A stretch of 31,058 bases of DNA from an uncultured Alphaproteobacteria bacterium (GCA_937888725.1 CALARE010000056.1:1-31058); one strand, 5' to 3'. Positions 1-7,354 are shown, numbered from the stretch's first letter. Notes: generated by a model not told the origin, from the letters alone. A program made the numbers and translations.

Positions 1-228
1 GCTGGCTCTTAACCCATCCAACAGGCAAGAGGTAAAAGTAGCCCTTACGGGCTTGGGGGTATCGAGGTTGCCGTAGCCAGTGGGCTTTTGGGAGTGAGGC
101 TAAAGTAGCCCTTTGGGCTTGGGGGACATTGAGAGATTTTGAGGTAATAACACTGCGATATAATGGAATTTTTGTCGTGCCACTTCATTTTTAACACATT
201 TATTTTTCCCATTTTTTAATGAAAAAAA
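1..228. repeat. Dispersed hairpin-rich repeat, copy 1 (left end outside window)
   Basis: This stretch closely matches 19038-19226. Both begin with the same 19 bases, and both end in a well conserved block (about 125-215 here) that contains a TATAAT at 159-164. Between these ends are small hairpins with the form TAG-stem-CT followed by a G run. At 39-52 the arms AGCCC and GGGCT flank TTAC, and the same arms flank TTT at 106-118. A weaker hairpin lies near 75-85. The match already starts at base 1, so the element probably extends leftwards. I see no protein gene in it. It fills the whole region before the first gene, apart from an AT-rich leader at about 229-289. Confidence 0.8.
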
Positions 229-289
229 GTATATCTTATATCAAAGAATTCACACTTGATATTTTAAATAAATACCCCATATCAGTTAT

Positions 290-1051
290 ATGAAAAAAAT
301 TGGTTTTTTATGGCTTTGCCTATTATATTTACCAGCACACGCCTCTTTGCGTGGCGATTGTCCATCATATGAGGCCATGTATGGGAAAGATACACTCTAT
401 GACCTAACATCCCACCCCATTTTAGAATTGGTCAAAGATGATATGGAAAAAAGTAATTTACTTGGAAATATACCATCCTCATTCGCAACGCTAAATGGTA
501 TTGAAAAACTTTACTATCAAAATGGGCAATTATTTTTAGAAATCCCACATCAAAATGGGGTAAAAGAAGGCAATATGCAAATCTTTTATCCCAATGGCAA
601 TTTACTCGTCAAGGCTCCTTATCAAAATAATAATCTCAATGGTGATGTATCTGTCTATTATGTAAATGGTAATTTAAAAATGAAAGTAACCTATCGCAAC
701 GGCGAAAAAATTGGTTCTGGTTTGATGTATCATTTAAACGGGAATATAGCATTAAAAGAAACATATCAAAATGGATTAATTGAAGGGGAACAAATACAAT
801 ATTATGAAAATGGGACACTGCAATCTGTCATCCCTTATCACTTAGGGGTAATAGATGGAAATGTCACACTCTATTATCCAAATAATTCTATCCTCGGCAA
901 TCTTACCTTTCAAAATGGAGAGGTCGTCCAAAATGTGTGCTATACGCCGCAAAATGAAACCTCAAAACTCAATGATATTGGCCTTTTCAAATTAACATAT
1001 CACATGTGGCCGATAGAGTGCTTTTCTTTATCTGAGGTAAATGCATATTAA
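290..1051 (+). CDS. Secreted MORN2-repeat (YwqK-like) protein
   Basis: This is a 253-residue exported protein. Residues 1-18 form a typical signal peptide (lysines, hydrophobic core, AHA before the likely cut). Residues 71-214 hold six tandem units of 24 residues with the pattern YxNGxL...YxNGxxxG, which is the MORN_2 repeat. The family is often labelled a YwqK-type antitoxin in databases, but nothing toxin-like lies nearby, so that label should not be taken as a function. Such repeats form beta-hairpin arrays in surface or periplasmic proteins. The tail holds two of the protein's three mature cysteines. No clear ribosome-binding site precedes the ATG. The next gene also encodes an exported protein and lies 56 bases downstream with its own possible promoter. 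The role is unknown. Confidence 0.8.
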   Translation: MKKIGFLWLCLLYLPAHASLRGDCPSYEAMYGKDTLYDLTSHPILELVKDDMEKSNLLGNIPSSFATLNGIEKLYYQNGQLFLEIPHQNGVKEGNMQIFYPNGNLLVKAPYQNNNLNGDVSVYYVNGNLKMKVTYRNGEKIGSGLMYHLNGNIALKETYQNGLIEGEQIQYYENGTLQSVIPYHLGVIDGNVTLYYPNNSILGNLTFQNGEVVQNVCYTPQNETSKLNDIGLFKLTYHMWPIECFSLSEVNAY

Positions 1052-1054
1052 AAT

Positions 1055-1083
1055 TTGACAAGTTATATTTTTATCTGTACTTT
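1055..1083 (+). promoter_or_regulatory. Candidate promoter for the endonuclease I - nfo pair
   Basis: A perfect TTGACA at 1055-1060 is followed, after 17 bases, by a weak -10 (TACTTT, 1078-1083). It lies 24 bases before the endonuclease I start. The -35 is convincing, the -10 is not. Confidence 0.4.
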
Positions 1084-1107
1084 ATAGAAAAGTATGGATA
1101 TTTAAAC

Positions 1108-1875
1108 ATGAAAAAACAAATTCTTTTTTTAACCTTTTTACTATTTAGCACACACACCTTGGCAGAAAATAGCCATTTTTATGCAAATGAATCCTATACC
1201 ATTTCACGCAAACGCTTGTTTGATGAGATTTATTCTGATTATAAAAAAACACTTTATTGTCAAATCCCTTTTGATGAAAATGGTAAATTATCTTTCCCTG
1301 AAGGGTTTGATATGTCCAAAATAGCTGACCGTGTTCAGCGAATTGAAATTGAACACGTTATCTCTGCTGAGAGATTTGGCTCTTATATCAAACAATGGTG
1401 GAATGGTGACGCTCTTTGCATTGATAAAGACAAAAAACCCTATAAAGGACGCCGATGTGCTGAAAAAACAAGCCGACTTTTTAGATTGATGCAGTCAGAT
1501 ATGTATAACCTTTTCCCATCTGTTGGATCGATTAATGCCCTTCGTGGAAATTTGGATTTTAACGAGTTTCCCGCTTACATCCCAAGTTTATATCAAAACT
1601 GTACAATAAAAATCGCTGATGGGAAAATAGAAATACCCGACACAGCAAAAGGTGTTGTTGCACGCGTTTACCTTTATTTTAAACAACAGTATCCTTTTTT
1701 TGAGCTTTCACAACAAGAAATTACACTTTTTCAAAAATGGCACAAAACCTTTCCCGTTACAAAATGGGAGTGTGACAGAACATATAAAATTGAACAAATA
1801 CAACATAATGAAAACAAGGTCATAAAAAAACAATGTATTGAAAAACAGCTATGGCCTATTGAACGAAAGGAATAA
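1108..1875 (+). CDS. endA: Secreted endonuclease I family DNase
   Basis: This 255-residue protein has a signal peptide ending near residue 19 (TLA before the cut) and matches the Endonuclease I family (EndA/Dns, a beta-beta-alpha metal nuclease). Visible hallmarks are IEHV with the probable catalytic His83, GRRC near 114-117, the SDMYNLFPSVG and SINALRG stretch at about 130-147, and a C-terminal WH.TFPVTKWE block. Family members are periplasmic or secreted nucleases that cut double-stranded DNA and are used for nutrient scavenging or DNA release. Several cysteines (for example 51, 104 and 117) could form disulfides after export. The endonuclease IV gene begins two bases after the stop, so the two are almost certainly co-transcribed, although one acts outside and the other inside the cell. 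Confidence 0.88.
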   Translation: MKKQILFLTFLLFSTHTLAENSHFYANESYTISRKRLFDEIYSDYKKTLYCQIPFDENGKLSFPEGFDMSKIADRVQRIEIEHVISAERFGSYIKQWWNGDALCIDKDKKPYKGRRCAEKTSRLFRLMQSDMYNLFPSVGSINALRGNLDFNEFPAYIPSLYQNCTIKIADGKIEIPDTAKGVVARVYLYFKQQYPFFELSQQEITLFQKWHKTFPVTKWECDRTYKIEQIQHNENKVIKKQCIEKQLWPIERKE

Positions 1876-1877
1876 TC

Positions 1878-2717
1878 ATGCTTAAAATTGGATGTCATCT
1901 ATCGTCCTCAAAAGGATTTGTCCACATGTTAAAAGAGGCTCAATCTATTGGCGGAAATACGTTTCAATTTTTTACGCGTAACCCGCGTGGTGGCAAAGCA
2001 AAAGACATTGATTATAATGATATTAACTCCTTTTTATCACAACAATCCGCCTCAGGATTCCATACGATTCTTGCCCATGCTCCATATACACTTAATCCAG
2101 CTTCAAAAGACGAAAGAATTAGAGAATTTGCCCATCTTGTCATGGCTGACGATTTAAAGAGGATGGAGTTACTGGGGGCTCAACTTTACAACTTTCACCC
2201 TGGATCACATGTTGGGGCTGGTGTTGAAGCAGGTATAGAGCTAATAGCCAATCTATTAAATACCATTTTAACAAAGGATCTTCAAACAACTGTATTGCTT
2301 GAAACAATGTCTGGTTCTGGTACTGAAATTGGATCCACATTTGAAGAATTGCGTCTTATTATGGACAAAGTCACCTATCAAGATAAAATAGGTGTTTGTA
2401 TGGATACCTGTCATATCTATAGTGCGGGATATGATATTAAAAATGATTTAGAGGGTGTCTTAAATCATTTTGATAAAGTTATCGGGTTAGATAAATTAAA
2501 AGCCATTCATTTAAATGATACAAAAATGCCCTATAACTCACATAAAGATAGACACGAAAAAATTGGTGCAGGTGAATTGGGGCTTGACGCCTTAACAAAA
2601 ATAATTAATCACCCTGCTCTTAAAGATAAACTCTTTTTACTTGAAACTCCAAATGAATTAGAGGGATATCAAGCGGAAATATCCCTCTTAAAAGAACACT
2701 ATTTGCCTATTAAATGA
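1878..2717 (+). CDS. nfo: Endonuclease IV (AP endonuclease)
   Basis: This 279-residue protein has the usual length of Nfo. It cleaves DNA 5' of abasic sites and some oxidised bases during base excision repair, using three zinc ions in a TIM barrel. The metal-ligand motifs are all present in order: AHAPY, FHPGSH, LETMSG, MDTCH, HLNDT, DRHEKIG and a late LETPN. The ATG follows a GAAAGGA ribosome-binding site that overlaps the end of the endonuclease I gene, which supports an operon. Its last 19 bases overlap, tail to tail, the 3' end of the tspO gene on the other strand. Confidence 0.96.
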   Translation: MLKIGCHLSSSKGFVHMLKEAQSIGGNTFQFFTRNPRGGKAKDIDYNDINSFLSQQSASGFHTILAHAPYTLNPASKDERIREFAHLVMADDLKRMELLGAQLYNFHPGSHVGAGVEAGIELIANLLNTILTKDLQTTVLLETMSGSGTEIGSTFEELRLIMDKVTYQDKIGVCMDTCHIYSAGYDIKNDLEGVLNHFDKVIGLDKLKAIHLNDTKMPYNSHKDRHEKIGAGELGLDALTKIINHPALKDKLFLLETPNELEGYQAEISLLKEHYLPIK

Positions 2718-3172
2718 AACACAATGTATCCATTTAAATAACAAGCAAAAATACTCCAGCATAAAAGAGGCACAAATAAGTATGATGCTGTTTTTGAGGC
2801 CTTATAAAATGTTTTCATCGTTAAAACAATAAAGACAATCATAACAAAAATATCCATCAATGCGGCCGTTGGTTTTCGTAAATAAAAGAATAAAAACGGC
2901 CATAATCCATTGGTAATTAGTTGTAAAACAAAATACCTTGGGGATGCTTTATTCCACACTAAAAAAGCAGATACGGCCATTAAAAAGTAAAGAACCGTCC
3001 ACACAATTGGAAAAACCATATCAGGTGGCGTTAAAGGCGATAATGGCAATGTATGATACCAATTCATCGTATCAACACCCATAAAACCCCGTGTTGCAAA
3101 TGGAATTGAAAAAATAATAGCTAACAAAAAAAATAAAATAACACCTTTCTTAATAATGCTCTGCTCTGGCAT
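2699..3172 (-). CDS. tspO: TspO/MBR family membrane protein
   Basis: This 157-residue protein has five predicted transmembrane helices and the TspO pattern: WYHTLPLSPLTPPD then FPIVWTVLYFLM in the first loop and helix 2, QLITNGLWPFLFF in helix 3, and LLCWSIFACYLN in helix 5. The family binds porphyrins and cholesterol-like ligands and is linked to tetrapyrrole and stress control in alphaproteobacteria; its exact biochemical role is still debated. The start has an AAGGAG ribosome-binding site and lies 10 bases after the stop of the hydrolase gene, so both are likely in one transcript. The 3' end overlaps nfo by 19 bases. Confidence 0.93.
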   Translation of the reverse strand: MPEQSIIKKGVILFFLLAIIFSIPFATRGFMGVDTMNWYHTLPLSPLTPPDMVFPIVWTVLYFLMAVSAFLVWNKASPRYFVLQLITNGLWPFLFFYLRKPTAALMDIFVMIVFIVLTMKTFYKASKTASYLFVPLLCWSIFACYLNGYIVFHLIGK

Positions 3173-3182
3173 AATATCTCCT

Positions 3183-3920
3183 TTATATTAACGTTCTTAA
3201 ATAATCAAGCCCTGCGGATAAGTTATATCCTTGCAAAAGATGGTGTTCATTTTTGATAATTTGAATAGCAACTTTTGTTGAGGTTAACGCTTGCATCACT
3301 TTAAATGAATTTTGATATGGGATAACCTCATCTTTATCTCCATGAACCAACAAAGCAGGTCCAGTATATTGAATTTGACGATGAAGCAAACAATGCATTT
3401 CAGCCTCCTCAAACATTTGATATGTGAAACAATGACCTCTTGTTTCTTGTGAAGGACCCAACACTTTGCCAGACTTTAACAATGCCCGTATATCATCATT
3501 GAACATATATTCCCATACCAATTTTGTAAAATCAGCCGCAACCGCAAGCGTCATAATCGCTTTAACTTGTGATTTTCTTTGTTCTGCAAGTAACAAACTT
3601 AACCACCCGCCTAAGGAACTACCTACCACAATCATTGGCGTATTGGGAATTTCTTCTTCAATAACTGAAATAACATCTTTTAAACATTGTCCAACACGAA
3701 ATTCTGTTTGCTCCCCATCCGATTCGCCATGAGCAGTATAATCAACAGATAAAAAACCAAGTTTATTTTTCCGTGCATAAGATAAGAGATATTGCCCTTT
3801 TTCACTGGATTTTGATGACATCAAACCGTGCAAATAAACCAAAAATAAATCAGCTTTTTTATTATGAATCAAATACGATATTTTTTGACCATTTTGATAT
3901 GTGAATATTTTTTTTACCAT
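3183..3920 (-). CDS. Alpha/beta-hydrolase (serine esterase or thioesterase type)
   Basis: This 245-residue protein has an alpha/beta-hydrolase fold. The oxyanion region is YLHGLMSS near residue 30. The nucleophile elbow is GSSLGG with Ser102, the acid is Asp197 in HGDKDEVIP, and the base is the histidine of NEHHLL (226 or 227). Layout and size resemble the ABHD10-like and YqiA-like small hydrolases. There is no signal peptide, so it should be cytosolic. The substrate cannot be told from sequence. It is the first gene of a two-gene unit with tspO and is transcribed divergently from comF, with only 40 bases between the two starts, so the promoters must overlap. Confidence 0.85.
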   Translation of the reverse strand: MVKKIFTYQNGQKISYLIHNKKADLFLVYLHGLMSSKSSEKGQYLLSYARKNKLGFLSVDYTAHGESDGEQTEFRVGQCLKDVISVIEEEIPNTPMIVVGSSLGGWLSLLLAEQRKSQVKAIMTLAVAADFTKLVWEYMFNDDIRALLKSGKVLGPSQETRGHCFTYQMFEEAEMHCLLHRQIQYTGPALLVHGDKDEVIPYQNSFKVMQALTSTKVAIQIIKNEHHLLQGYNLSAGLDYLRTLI

Positions 3921-3960
3921 TTTGCTTGCCTTTCGATTTGTTTTAACGTAGTGTATTTAT

Positions 3961-4716
3961 ATGAAAATTACAAGAGAAATTAAATTTTTTATTTTATCGA
4001 TATGGCAAACTGGGATTGATTTTATATTTCCACAAAAATGCCCAAATTGTGATAAACAAATTGATGCAACCCAATTATTTTGCGAGACGTGTTTTCATCA
4101 AATTTCATTTATCAAACCACCGATTTGCCATCGATGTGGCTTGCCACTTAGCTGTGAAAATTATCACCCAAATGATAAAATACTTTGCCCTGATTGTTTA
4201 AAAAAACGGCCAACTTATGATTTAGCAAGAGCTGTATTTGTTTATGATTCCTTTTCAAAAACAAGTATATTGAAATTAAAATATGCGGATAAAATGGAGT
4301 ATGCCCTACCCTTTACTGAATTGATGCAACAGGCTGGACGGGACCTTTTTGAAAAAACGGATATCATTATGCCTGTTCCAATGCATTGGCGACGAAAATT
4401 AAAAAGAAAATATAATCAAGCTGATTTGCTTGGGAATGCTCTTGCAAAAAAAGTAAAGATTCCCTATATGTCAAATGTTCTTGTACGTTCTCGCCATACC
4501 GAAACACAAGAAAATAAGTCTTTCCAAGAACGCAATCGTAATGTGAAAGATGCTTTTACGATTACACAAGTTAATAAAGTAAAAAATAAGCACATTTTAC
4601 TAATCGATGATGTCTTTACAACAGGTGCCACTGTGAACAATTGTGCAAAAGCATTAAAAAAAGCAGGTGCCAAAGCTGTATATGTCTTAACCATTGCAAA
4701 AGTGGTCAAAAGATGA
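3961..4716 (+). CDS. comF: ComF-family phosphoribosyltransferase-like protein
   Basis: This 251-residue protein has an N-terminal zinc-ribbon-like region with paired cysteines (CPNC at 27-30, CETC at 41-44, CHRC at 56-59, CPDC at 76-79). A phosphoribosyltransferase domain follows, with the PRPP loop ILLIDDVFTTGAT near residues 210-223 and the family block RSRHTETQ..KSFQERNRN. ComF and GntX proteins take part in DNA uptake or DNA use in some bacteria; their reaction is not settled. Alphaproteobacterial genomes usually keep one copy. The stop codon is inside a perfect 13-bp hairpin, and the next gene (popZ) converges on it. Confidence 0.92.
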   Translation: MKITREIKFFILSIWQTGIDFIFPQKCPNCDKQIDATQLFCETCFHQISFIKPPICHRCGLPLSCENYHPNDKILCPDCLKKRPTYDLARAVFVYDSFSKTSILKLKYADKMEYALPFTELMQQAGRDLFEKTDIIMPVPMHWRRKLKRKYNQADLLGNALAKKVKIPYMSNVLVRSRHTETQENKSFQERNRNVKDAFTITQVNKVKNKHILLIDDVFTTGATVNNCAKALKKAGAKAVYVLTIAKVVKR

Positions 4717-4741
4717 CTTAATGCATCACATTAAGTCATCT
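4711..4741. terminator. Stem-loop between convergent comF and popZ
   Basis: A perfect 13-bp inverted repeat (AGATGACTTAATG and its complement) has a 5-base loop at 4724-4728. The comF stop codon (4714-4716) lies in the left arm. There is no T run on either side, so it is not a classical intrinsic terminator. It may act for both converging genes or protect the mRNA ends. Confidence 0.55.
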
Positions 4742-4765
4742 AAATAAGTAGCTGTTATTTAATAT

Positions 4766-5161
4766 TTATTTTGACGAAATCAAACGTTTCACTTCTTGTG
4801 TAACAACTTTTTCAACAATGTCTGGCAAATGCATGTCTAACCACTCAATAATTAAGGGTTTGACCTCTCCTGACAAGTCGATATTTGTATTTAATGTTTT
4901 AATTTGATTCAACTTTTCAAGTGCGGCCTGCGTTTTAATGGCTGTTGATGCTGATAAGCAAGACTCATTTTTCACACGCATCGTCGGTGTTAATTCTAGA
5001 ACGGATTCTTTTTCTGATATTGCCGAATCAGTACGCCCTTTTTGAGAGGATGAAGCTTTAGATTGAACAACTGTGTCATCTCTAAGAGCTTCAGCCTCTT
5101 TTGACAGAACTTGTCGAATAGAAGAAAGAATTTCACTAACAGAGAGATCTTCTTCTTGCAT
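4766..5161 (-). CDS. popZ: PopZ-like polar organising protein (DUF2497)
   Basis: This 131-residue protein has the two conserved ends of the PopZ family: an N-terminal helix with the pattern SVSEILSSIRQVLSKE, and a C-terminal oligomerisation region with PLIIEWLDMHLPDIVEKVV and EVKRLI. The middle is charged, serine-rich and probably disordered. PopZ forms a matrix at the cell pole that anchors the chromosome origin through ParB and recruits cell-cycle proteins. The family is restricted to alphaproteobacteria, which helps place the organism. The gene starts 8 bases after the tolC stop and has an AGGAGG-like site, so it is the second gene of a tolC-popZ operon, an arrangement known in this class. 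Confidence 0.88.
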   Translation of the reverse strand: MQEEDLSVSEILSSIRQVLSKEAEALRDDTVVQSKASSSQKGRTDSAISEKESVLELTPTMRVKNESCLSASTAIKTQAALEKLNQIKTLNTNIDLSGEVKPLIIEWLDMHLPDIVEKVVTQEVKRLISSK

Positions 5162-5169
5162 TTAACCTC

Positions 5170-6537
5170 CTAAAAGTCTGTGTTATAACCAAACCATTTA
5201 TTTTTAACTTTTTCATAATACGCTGTTGGATCATAAGATGCAACATTTAATTTCAAATCTTGCGGATTCATCTTACCCATTGCTGTTAAAAGAGCATATG
5301 CAGCCACAATTTCATCGCGATGCGTTTTAACAAGTGTGACTTGATTGTCTAAATGTTCTTGTTCAGCATCAAGCACATCTAAAACCGTACGAGAACCGAC
5401 TCTTGCCTCACGAATGACACCATCTAAAGCAATCTTAGAAGCTTTAATTTGAGCTTTGATTGATTGAATTTGTGCTTTCGTTGCGGTATAATTTTCCCAA
5501 GCACGAATCGTCACAGCCTCAACATCTGATCTAATCTTTCGCGATAAAATACGATATTGATTTTCAGTATGCTTTGCCTGTCTGATATCCGCATATTCTG
5601 CACCTGATTGATAAAGGGGAACCGTCATATTTGCAGTTAATTGCCACGCATCATTTCGCCTTGTTAAATTGTTTTCTTGCCCTTTTGAAGCGGTCGCACG
5701 CACATCAACAACAGGAGCTAATTGCCCTTTTTTAGCTGAAACAGTCTTTTCAGCTGCTTTCATTGCATAATCAATTGCTTTAATTTGAGGGTTGTGATTT
5801 TGAGCTTGCGTTAAAGCATCTTTTAAAGATTTTGGTAAATCAATTGATGAAGCTGTCACATCTTTAATCACCTTTTCAGGATCTAAACCCGTCACATCTG
5901 TAAAATTTGTATTTGAAACTTTTAAGTTCCCTTGTGCAGCGATACGAGCTGCAGTTGCCCCTGATAAGCGAGCCTCAGATTGTGCCACGTCTGTTCTCGT
6001 TAATTCACCAGCTTCAAATCGTTTTTTATAAGACGCCAAATGCTCTTTCAACACCTTTTCATTGTTAATTTGAAGTTGCAAGACCGCCCTATCCCTTAAC
6101 ACATCCATATAAACAGAGGCTGCATCTAACAAAATACTTTGCTCGGTATTTAATAAATTCTCTCTTTCTGATTTAACTTGTTGTTTTGTTGCCTCAACCG
6201 TATTATATGTTGAAAGACCTGAAAAAACTGGCTGAATAAACGAGATAGATAACGTCGTTGGATCTTGATATTTTTCTTGAATCGGGGTTGCTGAACCCGA
6301 ATCGTATTCATTTTTTAAATAACTGCGACCCATGCTCCCCGTTCCAATTAAAGAAGGTCTATAACCAGCTTTTGCTTTTGCAACATTTTCATCTATTGCT
6401 TTTAACCCTGTTCGTTGTGCATTTATGGTTGAGCTATTTTCATATGTATAAGACAACACCTCATTGATATTAGAAGCCAGTGCCGTAGAAGAAACCGTTG
6501 ATAAAACAATCATTAAGCTTGTTATTTTTTTTAACAT
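5170..6537 (-). CDS. tolC: TolC-family outer-membrane efflux/secretion channel
   Basis: This 455-residue protein has a signal peptide (residues 1-21, ALA before the cut) and two long homologous halves rich in heptad-like helices, as expected for TolC. The sequence begins the mature part with NINEVLSYTYENS..NAQR and contains the typical repeat VYMDVLRDRAVLQLQ..NNEKVLKEHLASYKKRFEAGELTRTDVAQSEARL, matched in the second half by a block ending in ARVGSRTVLDVLDAEQE. It would form the trimeric outer-membrane exit duct for type I secretion or drug efflux. No inner-membrane ABC or RND partner is in the window. It lies upstream of popZ. Confidence 0.93.
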   Translation of the reverse strand: MLKKITSLMIVLSTVSSTALASNINEVLSYTYENSSTINAQRTGLKAIDENVAKAKAGYRPSLIGTGSMGRSYLKNEYDSGSATPIQEKYQDPTTLSISFIQPVFSGLSTYNTVEATKQQVKSERENLLNTEQSILLDAASVYMDVLRDRAVLQLQINNEKVLKEHLASYKKRFEAGELTRTDVAQSEARLSGATAARIAAQGNLKVSNTNFTDVTGLDPEKVIKDVTASSIDLPKSLKDALTQAQNHNPQIKAIDYAMKAAEKTVSAKKGQLAPVVDVRATASKGQENNLTRRNDAWQLTANMTVPLYQSGAEYADIRQAKHTENQYRILSRKIRSDVEAVTIRAWENYTATKAQIQSIKAQIKASKIALDGVIREARVGSRTVLDVLDAEQEHLDNQVTLVKTHRDEIVAAYALLTAMGKMNPQDLKLNVASYDPTAYYEKVKNKWFGYNTDF

Positions 6538-6569
6538 ATATCACCTCTTTTGTTAAGTTAAGATAATCA

Positions 6570-6598
6570 AAGATATGCTAAATAAAAAAAAATTTCAA
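6570..6598 (-). promoter_or_regulatory. Candidate tolC-popZ promoter
   Basis: Read on the minus strand, TTGAAA (6593-6598) and TATCTT (6570-6575) are separated by 17 bases. It lies about 33 bases before the tolC start and points away from the tRNA promoter. Confidence 0.5.
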
Positions 6599-6615
6599 GT
6601 ATTTTATTTTTTTTC

Positions 6616-6644
6616 TTGACAACAAAAAAAACTTTTGTTAAATA
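6616..6644 (+). promoter_or_regulatory. Promoter of the tRNA-Cys/tRNA-Asn unit
   Basis: A perfect TTGACA (6616-6621) is followed by 17 bases and TAAATA (6639-6644), ending 16 bases before tRNA-Cys. The downstream position fits a stable-RNA promoter. Confidence 0.55.
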
Positions 6645-6660
6645 ATAAACATTCTTTGAT

Positions 6661-6735
6661 GGCCGGTTGGCAGAATGGCTTATGCAGAGGATTGCAAATC
6701 CTTTTATACTGGTTCAATTCCGGTACCGGCCTCCA
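6661..6735 (+). tRNA. tRNA-Cys (anticodon GCA)
   Basis: The acceptor arms GGCCGGT (6661-6667) and ACCGGCC (6725-6731) pair perfectly. The anticodon loop TTGCAAA carries GCA, and the T arm has GGTTCAATTCC. The discriminator base is T, as is usual for tRNA-Cys, and the CCA end is encoded. tRNA-Asn follows 12 bases later in the same transcript. Confidence 0.97.
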
Positions 6736-6747
6736 AGAAAAGATTGT

Positions 6748-6822
6748 TCCAGCGTAGCTCAGTGGTAGAGCAATCGGCTGTTAACCGATCGGTCGTAGGT
6801 TCGAGCCCTACCGCTGGAGCCA
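6748..6822 (+). tRNA. tRNA-Asn (anticodon GTT)
   Basis: The acceptor arms TCCAGCG and CGCTGGA (6812-6818) pair perfectly. The D arm is GCTCAGTGGTAGAGC, the anticodon loop CTGTTAA carries GTT, and the T arm has GGTTCGAGCCC. The CCA end is encoded (6820-6822). A terminator follows at once. Confidence 0.97.
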
Positions 6823-6824
6823 TT

Positions 6825-6855
6825 AAAAAAAGGTCCCTTTTGGGGTCTTTTTTTT
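6825..6855 (+). terminator. Intrinsic terminator of the tRNA unit
   Basis: Arms at 6825-6837 and 6842-6854 form a 13-bp stem, with two G-U pairs and a TTTT loop, ending in a run of eight T. It starts two bases after the tRNA-Asn CCA end. Confidence 0.88.
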
Positions 6856-7114
6856 ATGTGTTCCATATGGTAGGACTGCGTAAAGAAAAAGTGTCTGGGA
6901 GACACTTTTTCTGCGTAAAGCAATAAGCCTTCTTGAAAACAAGATTGTCCAGACAAACGCCGTTTAAAAGTTAGGCGGAATTGGAAACCGTCAAAGGTTC
7001 GCTCGCAAGCGTTAGCGTAGCGGACGGCGAGCATCAGCAAGGCAGTCTAAAATGAAATGAAGACGAGGGATTTATCCGAACCTACGCATAACCCATTAAA
7101 AAAGGTCCCTTTTT
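6842..7114. repeat. Probable inserted non-coding block after tRNA-Asn
   Basis: A 21-22-base stretch that begins at the tRNA-Asn CCA end (6820-6841) recurs at 7093-7113 with only one A missing from a run. About 250 bases lie between the copies. They contain the hairpin above and a region near 6985-7040 with an inverted GCTCGC/GCGAGC pair. No plausible gene is seen in either strand. The second copy keeps only the left half of the terminator stem. This fits an insertion with a duplicated target, or a rearrangement. From 7115 to 7178 I see nothing else. Confidence 0.5.
6876..6920. terminator. Perfect hairpin framed by a 10-bp direct repeat
   Basis: The arms AAAAAGTGTC and GACACTTTTT (6886-6895, 6901-6910) form a perfect 10-bp stem with a TGGGA loop. 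With A and T runs at its edges it could terminate in both directions. The same ten bases, CTGCGTAAAG, stand directly on both sides (6876-6885 and 6911-6920), which looks like the footprint of an insertion or a local duplication. Confidence 0.6.
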
Positions 7115-7178
7115 TTGTAAAGCGTTTTTAATCAGAAACTTTTTTATAACTAAAACCACCTCCTCCCATGCAAACCAT

Positions 7179-7262
7179 AAATATATGAAGGATTTTATGA
7201 CAAACTTAGAACATCATCCAACGCACTATAATGATGTTTGCAAAACTATTTTAAACGCATGA
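7179..7262 (+). pseudogene. 3' relic of a second GT10 fucosyltransferase-like gene
   Basis: From 7185 an open frame runs to a TGA at 7260-7262. It encodes MKDFMTN, then HHPTHYNDV, then KTIL. The GT10 gene just downstream ends with MKDFMTN, RHPNHYKNV and KFIL at the same spacing and close to its own stop. Homology fades upstream of about 7179, where the sequence no longer looks like GT10. This is therefore the last 25 or so codons of a lost tandem copy, left in front of the surviving gene. It has no ribosome-binding site of note and is unlikely to be translated usefully. Confidence 0.7.
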
Positions 7263-7300
7263 GAGCTGGACTTGCATACAAAGACTAATTAATTACCCTC

Positions 7301-7329
7301 TTGACATCATATCCTTTTCTTTATAGACT
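7301..7329 (+). promoter_or_regulatory. Promoter of the GT10 gene
   Basis: A perfect TTGACA (7301-7306), 17 bases, then TAGACT (7324-7329). It ends 25 bases before the chosen ATG at 7355, which has GGGAG seven bases upstream. Confidence 0.6.
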
Positions 7330-7354
7330 GACAAGAACTTTCATGGGAGTGAGC

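Noticed and set aside
45..188. A 47-codon minus-strand reading frame in repeat copy 1, with a matching frame in copy 2
   Set aside because: The two frames agree for about 28 codons and then diverge with the hairpins. There is no ribosome-binding site, and the differences do not clearly favour silent changes. I treat it as part of the non-coding repeat.
290..1051. Antitoxin of a toxin-antitoxin pair, as YwqK-like names suggest
   Set aside because: It is exported by a signal peptide and no toxin-like partner is adjacent; the MORN2 repeats alone explain the similarity.
6675..7040. Reading frames on both strands across the tRNA genes and the block after them
   Set aside because: They read through tRNA-Cys, tRNA-Asn and the terminator, have no start signals, and resemble the usual false proteins called over tRNA genes.
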